DNA of 64,000 nt from Candidatus Methylobacter favarea (GTDB taxonomy: Bacteria > Pseudomonadota > Gammaproteobacteria > Methylococcales > Methylomonadaceae), in the NCBI RefSeq assembly GCF_902806695.1, contig NZ_CADCXN010000124.1, positions 33,999 to 97,998 of the forward strand. The letters are read 5' to 3'. Below are positions 56,873 to 64,000 of the stretch, piece after piece. The translations under genes and the position numbers were made by a program. The notes under the pieces were generated by a model. The model did no database searches. It worked only from the letters and a program-made list of their open reading frames with translations, and had not been told where the DNA came from. Positions within the stretch are counted from its first letter, which is position 1. The number at the start of each line of letters is the position of its first letter.

Positions 56873-58138
56873 TTGTTTGATCGTCCCGATTCAGGTGATC
56901 GGGCAGTTCTGGTTCATTTGACCCTTCATTCCGGGCAGGAAGATCTTTTAGAATTAAAAGAATTGGCCAAATCAGCCGGGACTGATCCTGTTTATGTAGT
57001 AACCGGCAGTCGCAAAAGTCCCGATCCAAAATATTTCGTAGGCAAAGGCAAGCTTGATGAGCTTAAGAATATTATCGAGACCTATTCTGCCGACATCGTT
57101 TTGTTCAATCATCCGCTTTCACCCAGCCAGGAGAGAAACCTCGAGGAGACTCTGGGTGTCCGAGTCGTCGACAGAAACGGTCTGATCCTTGATATATTTG
57201 CGCAGCGAGCCCAGACCTTTGAAGGCAAGCTCCAGGTTGAACTGGCGCAGTTGCGCCATCTGTCCACTCGCCTGGTTCGAGGCTGGACTCATTTGGAACG
57301 CCAGAAAGGCGGTATCGGCCTTCGCGGGCCGGGTGAAACCCAGTTGGAAACCGACAGGCGATTATTGGACTTGCGCATTAAACAGATACAGCAGCGTTTG
57401 GGAAAAGTCGATAAGCAAAGACATCAGGGGCGCAGCAAACGAAAAAAGGCCGAAATTCCGTCAGTTTCATTGGTAGGCTATACCAATGCCGGCAAATCCA
57501 CTTTATTTAACAAGCTGACCGGTGCAGCCACATATACTGCGGATCAATTGTTTGCTACTTTGGATCCTACTTTGCGCAGCTGCCGATTACCTGACAACAG
57601 AGAAGTTGTTTTGGCCGATACCGTGGGTTTTATACGGCATTTGCCGCATGAACTGGTGGCGGCGTTTAAATCCACGTTGCAGGAAGCCAGTGAAGCGGAT
57701 TTATTGCTGCATGTCATTGATGCTAATGCCGAAGACAGAGATGAAACTATTGTCCAGGTCAATCAGGTTTTGACAGATATAAAGGCTGATAAAATCAGGC
57801 AGATCGAGGTTTTCAATAAAATAGATTTACTCGATAAAATCAGTCCTCGAGTTGACCGGGATGAGGCCGGGAATCCGCTTCGGGTATGGGTGTCCGCAGA
57901 GACCGGGGCAGGTATTGATCTGCTTTATCAGGTATTAGCGGAAATATTTTCAATCCCAAAGATTAAAAGAAAATGTTATTTACAACCTGATCAAGGCGAT
58001 ATACGAGCAAAGTTATTTAGCTGTGCAAAGATAATTGATGAGCAAATTGATGCTGCCGGCGTGAGTGAATTAGTGATTGAAATTGATGCCAGGCAGCTGA
58101 ATTTATTGAACTCCGTAAAAATTGAAGAAATGCTTTAA
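56873..58138 (+). CDS. hflX: ribosome-associated GTPase HflX
   Basis: GTPase that splits stalled or heat-damaged ribosomes. It starts with TTG at 56873, five bases after GGAGGG; the N-terminus (MFDRPDSGDRAVLVHL) matches E. coli HflX. The 421 residues have the HflX domain (GKGKLDELKNIIETYSADIV, LRGPGETQLETDRRLL) and GTPase motifs GYTNAGKSTL, DTVGFIRHLPHEL and FNKIDLL. Confidence 0.97.
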   Translation: MFDRPDSGDRAVLVHLTLHSGQEDLLELKELAKSAGTDPVYVVTGSRKSPDPKYFVGKGKLDELKNIIETYSADIVLFNHPLSPSQERNLEETLGVRVVDRNGLILDIFAQRAQTFEGKLQVELAQLRHLSTRLVRGWTHLERQKGGIGLRGPGETQLETDRRLLDLRIKQIQQRLGKVDKQRHQGRSKRKKAEIPSVSLVGYTNAGKSTLFNKLTGAATYTADQLFATLDPTLRSCRLPDNREVVLADTVGFIRHLPHELVAAFKSTLQEASEADLLLHVIDANAEDRDETIVQVNQVLTDIKADKIRQIEVFNKIDLLDKISPRVDRDEAGNPLRVWVSAETGAGIDLLYQVLAEIFSIPKIKRKCYLQPDQGDIRAKLFSCAKIIDEQIDAAGVSELVIEIDARQLNLLNSVKIEEML

Positions 58139-58319
58139 TGTTAGCGATGATGATGTTCTTATTTATAAAATTTCCCAGTTAAACAATGAGAATCTGACTA
58201 TTTACGATAGAATACCAATATTGCATGGCTCGGCTATGGCAACATCCGACCCCCTTAAAGATAAATATCCTGCGGGATGATTATAATAAAATTTAAATAA
58301 TCCAATATGGAGCAAATAT

Positions 58320-59522
58320 ATGTCGTGGAATGAGCCTGGTGGCGATAAGAAAGACCCCTGGAGCGGTCGAGGTGACCAGAAAACTCCTCCTGATCTAGAT
58401 GAAGCAATACGTTCATTGCAAGAAAAACTAGGCAAGATTTTTGGCGGCGGCAGAGGCGGTAGCAGAGGCCCCACTGAGGGGGCATCAATGAAAGCAATTG
58501 GTTTTTTTATCGCCGGTGCTTTGTTATTGTGGGGGCTAAGCGGTTTTTATATTGTTGATGAAGGTAACCATGGCGTTGAAAGGCGATTTGGTAAATATAT
58601 TGCAACAACCCAGTCCGGATTAAACTGGCATTTTCCTGTACCTATTGAAACGGTTGACATTATTAATGTTAGGCAACAACGTTTTATTGAGGTCGGTTAT
58701 CGCAGCGGCGGCAGCGATCAGAGCCGCGGCTCGGTGCCGAAAGAAGCCTTGATGTTGACCAAGGATGAAAATATTGTCGATGTTCGTCTGGCAGTTCAGT
58801 ACCAGGTAAAGAATGCCAAGGATTTTCTGTTTAATGTAGTAAATCCCGCGGCTACCTTAAAACAGGTCATCGAAAGCGCGCAACGGGGAGTAGTTGGCAG
58901 CAGCACAATGGACTTTGTTTTAACCGAAGGTCGTAGTGAAGTTGTCGCGCAAATTAAAAAGGAAATACAGGATATTATGGATTATTATCAATCCGGCGTT
59001 CAGATCACCAGTGTCAATCTTCAGGATGCGCAGCCGCCGGAACAAGTGCAAAATGCTTTTGAAGATGCCATTAAGTCGCGTGAAGATCAGCAGCGATTAA
59101 TCAATGAGGCTGAAGCTTATTCAAACGATGTGGTCCCTAAAGCACGCGGTGCGGCAGCCAGAAAGATACAGGAGGCCGAAGGCTATAAAGAACAGGTTAT
59201 TGCGCAGGCTGAAGGTGAAGCCAGCCGTTTTTCACAATTACTTGCAGAATATAAAAAAGCCCCTGACGTAACCAGGAAGCGTCTTTATCTTGAATCAATG
59301 GAATCTGTGCTGACTGAATCCAATACCGTCTTGATTGATGTTAAAGGAGGCAACAATTTGCTTTACTTGCCGCTGGATAAAATAATTGAACGTCAGCCGC
59401 AGCCCTCGCTTCAGAAAACAGAGACAGCTCAAAGCTCTGTACATGAATCCGCTGCAGATGAGGTTGAAGATCAACCCGGTTTACGAACAATAACCCGCGG
59501 CCGTGACGCAAGGGGACGCTAA
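58320..59522 (+). CDS. hflK: FtsH protease modulator HflK
   Basis: Membrane SPFH/prohibitin-family protein that cages FtsH with HflC. The 400 residues start with the typical Gly/Pro-rich cytoplasmic region (MSWNEPGGDKKDPWSGRGDQ), a membrane span at 59-79, then the SPFH domain (VERRFGKYIATTQSGLNWHF, VSLQ-like TSVNLQDAQPPEQVQNAFED) and a Glu/Ala-rich coiled coil. Its stop shares a base with the ATG of hflC. Confidence 0.97.
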   Translation: MSWNEPGGDKKDPWSGRGDQKTPPDLDEAIRSLQEKLGKIFGGGRGGSRGPTEGASMKAIGFFIAGALLLWGLSGFYIVDEGNHGVERRFGKYIATTQSGLNWHFPVPIETVDIINVRQQRFIEVGYRSGGSDQSRGSVPKEALMLTKDENIVDVRLAVQYQVKNAKDFLFNVVNPAATLKQVIESAQRGVVGSSTMDFVLTEGRSEVVAQIKKEIQDIMDYYQSGVQITSVNLQDAQPPEQVQNAFEDAIKSREDQQRLINEAEAYSNDVVPKARGAAARKIQEAEGYKEQVIAQAEGEASRFSQLLAEYKKAPDVTRKRLYLESMESVLTESNTVLIDVKGGNNLLYLPLDKIIERQPQPSLQKTETAQSSVHESAADEVEDQPGLRTITRGRDARGR

Positions 59523-60382
59523 TGACATTGAATAAAATATTGGTAGGTGTAGCAGGACTATTGCTTATTGGCCTGATGTGCGTGTTTACAGTCAATGAAA
59601 CAGAAAAAGCCATTAAATTTCGTTTGGGTGAAATCATAAAATCTGATTATGAACCGGGACTTCATTTTAAAGTGCCCTTTATTAATAATGTAAAAAAGTT
59701 TGATTCCCGAATTCAAACCATGGATGCTAAACCCGAACGCTTTTTAACGGCTGAAAAGAAGAACGTAATTGTGGATTCTTTTGTTAAATGGCGCATAGGC
59801 GATGTAACAACTTTTTATACCGTGGTTGCGGGTGATATAGAACAGGCTAATTTACGGCTGGATCAAATCATTAAAGATGCGTTCCGCAGCGAATTTAGCA
59901 AACGCAATATCAGGCAGCTAGTGTCAACGGATCGCAAGGCTATACGTGAGATTTTGATTCAGAATTCCAAAAAAATCGCAGCTAACCTGGGTATGAATAT
60001 TATTGATGTTCAGGTAATGCGCATTGATTTGCCTAGTGAAGTCAGCAGTTCTGTTTATCGCCGAATGGAAGCAGAGCGTGAGAGAGTGGCTCGTGAATTC
60101 CGCTCCCAAGGCTCAGAAGCAGCGGAAAGGATTCGTGCCGATGCGGACAGACAGAGGGTGGTTACTCTCGCAAATTCCTTTCGGGATGCCGAGAAACTGC
60201 GCGGCGAAGGTGATGCCAGATCCGCAGAAATATATGCCAGGGCGTTTGGGGAAGATACTGAATTTTTTACCTTTTATCGCAGCTTGAATGCCTATAAGAA
60301 TACTTTTTCACATTCAAATATGATGGTGCTTGATCCTGAGTCTGATTTCTTCAAGTATTTTAAGGGTCATGTCCAGAAATAA
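59522..60382 (+). CDS. hflC: FtsH protease modulator HflC
   Basis: Partner of HflK; 286 residues with a short N-terminal membrane span (ILVGVAGLLLIGLMCVFTV) and an SPFH domain: FRLGEIIKSDYEPGLHFKVP, YRRMEAERERVAREFRSQGS, ADADRQR, and the C-terminal FFTFYRSLNAYKNTF. The gene order matches the E. coli hfl operon. The DUF2065 gene that follows in many relatives is absent. Confidence 0.97.
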   Translation: MTLNKILVGVAGLLLIGLMCVFTVNETEKAIKFRLGEIIKSDYEPGLHFKVPFINNVKKFDSRIQTMDAKPERFLTAEKKNVIVDSFVKWRIGDVTTFYTVVAGDIEQANLRLDQIIKDAFRSEFSKRNIRQLVSTDRKAIREILIQNSKKIAANLGMNIIDVQVMRIDLPSEVSSSVYRRMEAERERVAREFRSQGSEAAERIRADADRQRVVTLANSFRDAEKLRGEGDARSAEIYARAFGEDTEFFTFYRSLNAYKNTFSHSNMMVLDPESDFFKYFKGHVQK

Positions 60383-60431
60383 GGCAAAAAGGAAGCCTGC
60401 CTTCTGGTATCAAGCCAATGATCGGGACGAG

Positions 60432-60521
60432 GCCTGCCTCCCGTCACCTCGGCGGCAGCGAAAGCAACACTGCTTTGCTGGCGGCAGGCCCTCCCCGCTG
60501 GCCTTCAGGCCGGGGTCAGAA
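60432..60521. other. highly structured intergenic segment after hflC
   Basis: Two nested or adjacent hairpins: GGCCTGCC with GGCAGGCC enclosing AGCGAAAGCA with TGCTTTGCT, then CCCCG...GGCCTTCAGGCC...GGG. GC content is clearly above the surroundings. The 69-codon frame through it is low in protein character. It may be an RNA element or a REP-like sequence. Confidence 0.4.
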
Positions 60522-60560
60522 ACCGGCAAGGCGATTTGATTAGCCTGCTTTTTTGATATA

Positions 60561-60590
60561 AAAACGCTCCGCTTGCGGGGCGTTTTGTTT
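60561..60590. terminator. terminator-like hairpin just before hisZ
   Basis: A 12-base stem with one T-G wobble (AAAACGCTCCGC 60561-60572, GCGGGGCGTTTT 60575-60586) and a two-base centre, with A and T runs at the ends, so it could act in both directions. It is only 21 bases before the hisZ ATG. Confidence 0.65.
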
Positions 60591-60607
60591 GAGCGGACAG
60601 ATAAAAC

Positions 60608-63104
<2,497 letters not shown>

Positions 63105-63139
63105 TTAACTCGCCTTGTAAAACCAGAATGGGTATAGCG

Positions 63140-63383
63140 ATGAAAATACAGACCAGCCTTTTATACCTAACACTGGCCGCCCTTATCCGGATGCGCCAAT
63201 AGTCAAGCTGAGGCGGTTCTTCCTTCAGGCAGGCAGCACAACTAGATACCGAGTTACACTGTGCTGTCGGGGCATAGCTTATGCGCTGGGCCTGACATTA
63301 CGAAAATAATTGATGAAAATATGTTAACTTATTCAGCAGGTCTTAAAATCGGCAAGTGGGATCATTATCAACCCGGTATATAA
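63140..63383 (+). pseudogene. probable decayed small lipoprotein gene
   Basis: From ATG 63140 a signal peptide reads MKIQTSLLYLTLAAL, then the frame breaks; dropping one base at about 63185 gives SGCANSQAEAVLPSGRQHN, a typical lipobox and start of a lipoprotein, which ends at a TAG at 63243. The same frame continues (YTVLSGHSLCAGPD, IIDENMLTYSAGLKIGKW) to a TAA at 63381. A frameshift plus an in-frame stop suggest decay. The original protein is not identifiable. Confidence 0.4.
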
Positions 63384-63388
63384 ACTGT

Positions 63389-64000
63389 GTGCTGAATAGT
63401 TACAAAATATGCATTATTGTGCCTGTCTATAATCACGAACAGGCCATTCCTCAGGTTATCTCAAAATTAAAAAATTACGGAATTCCGTGTTTACTGATTA
63501 ATGACGGCAGTTCAGCCCTATGTTCCAAAGTGCTGGAAAACTGCGCCGAAAATGAATCGACCTGGATTAGCCTGGTAAATAGGCGCGAAAACGGCGGCAA
63601 AGGCGCGGCTGTTATGGATGGTTTTAGCTTGTCCAGACAACTGGGATTTACCCACGCCATACAAATTGATGCCGATGGACAGCACGACTTCACTGATATT
63701 CCCCGGTTTGTTGAAGCAAGCCGTTTAAATCCGGATGCATTGATTCTGGGCAAGCCGCTTTTTGATGAAACAGTTCCCAAAAGCCGTCTTTACGGCCGGC
63801 ATTTCACCAACCTGTGGATTCATATAAACACCTTGTCTCTTGCGATTGCTGACGGGATGTGCGGTTTCAGAGCCTATCCCCTGGCTGCTGTAGAGCGATT
63901 AGCCGGTTTTGCCGCCATTGGCAAACGCATGGATTTTGATATTGATATTGTCGTGCGTTTATTCTGGCAGGGAATTCTAGTCATCAATATTCCCACTTAT
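63389..64000 (+). CDS. glycosyltransferase family 2 protein (partial, runs off the window)
   Basis: The frame from GTG 63389 is open to base 64000 (204 codons seen). It reads CIIVPVYNHEQAIPQVI, PCLLINDGSS and NRRENGGKGAAVMDGF, and has the metal-binding stretch IQIDADGQHDFTDIPRFVE, hallmarks of a GT-A family 2 transferase using nucleotide sugars. ISADGMCGF-like IADGMCGFRAYPL follows. This subtype occurs in polyprenol and aryl-polyene-type clusters, but the downstream neighbours are outside the window, so the pathway is open. No ATG start fits, and the start is therefore uncertain. Confidence 0.88.
   Translation, partial: MLNSYKICIIVPVYNHEQAIPQVISKLKNYGIPCLLINDGSSALCSKVLENCAENESTWISLVNRRENGGKGAAVMDGFSLSRQLGFTHAIQIDADGQHDFTDIPRFVEASRLNPDALILGKPLFDETVPKSRLYGRHFTNLWIHINTLSLAIADGMCGFRAYPLAAVERLAGFAAIGKRMDFDIDIVVRLFWQGILVINIPTY

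Overview
The window looks like chromosome of a gammaproteobacterial (type I) methanotroph or close methylotroph of the Methylococcales. The main reason is a ribulose monophosphate (RuMP) cluster at about 35.5-43.6 kb: 3-hexulose-6-phosphate synthase, 6-phospho-3-hexuloisomerase, transketolase, transaldolase and class II fructose-bisphosphate aldolase. The genus assignment is inference. The Gram-negative envelope genes (lptD, surA, lolA, mrcB, mtgA, hflKC) fit this.

Layout. 0-4.2 kb: end of lptD, surA, a stand-alone DbpA-type RNA-binding protein, and RNase D. 4.2-13 kb: small housekeeping and unknown genes, a cold-shock gene with a clear promoter and hairpin, the translation factor gene ettA, and a RegB/RegA-type redox two-component pair. 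13-20.6 kb: zinc peptidase, mazG, a PfkB kinase, dgkA, gcvH, an orphan RND adaptor, msrA, hslO and a lipoprotein. 20.6-24.9 kb: an accessory patch with an Uma2-type nuclease, four toxin-antitoxin modules and a family of hairpin-forming repeats; both BrnT toxin genes carry a frameshift. 24.9-30.1 kb: a type IV pilus minor-pilin operon (fimT-pilW-pilX-pilV on the minus strand) divergent from a pilE-like gene; the PilV-like protein is unusually long and no pilY1 is present. 30.2-35.2 kb: a DUF3014 protein, a DUF1348 protein and a recC without recB or recD.

35.5-43.6 kb is the RuMP cluster. Between transketolase and transaldolase sit two genes I do not recognise. They encode proteins built from about 24 copies of a (S/T)GVx(K/R)YL motif, mostly at an exact 20-residue period. 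The first has a signal peptide, a duplicated outer segment and one membrane span; the second looks like a shortened paralogue. This is the strongest candidate in the window for an undescribed system. A multivalent, membrane-attached scaffold for neighbouring enzymes is one possible reading, but it is only a hypothesis.

43.6-64 kb: a 1 kb gene-poor gap, mrcB-lolA-rarA, mtgA, a formylglycine-generating-enzyme-like protein, a FlgO-like lipoprotein, an HI0933-type flavoprotein, a DUF445 protein, a YbfF-like hydrolase, a MotY-like protein with two OmpA-type regions, then hfq-hflX-hflK-hflC-hisZ-purA, a decayed lipoprotein gene, and a family 2 glycosyltransferase cut by the window end. I found no tRNA, rRNA, CRISPR array, prophage or intact insertion sequence.
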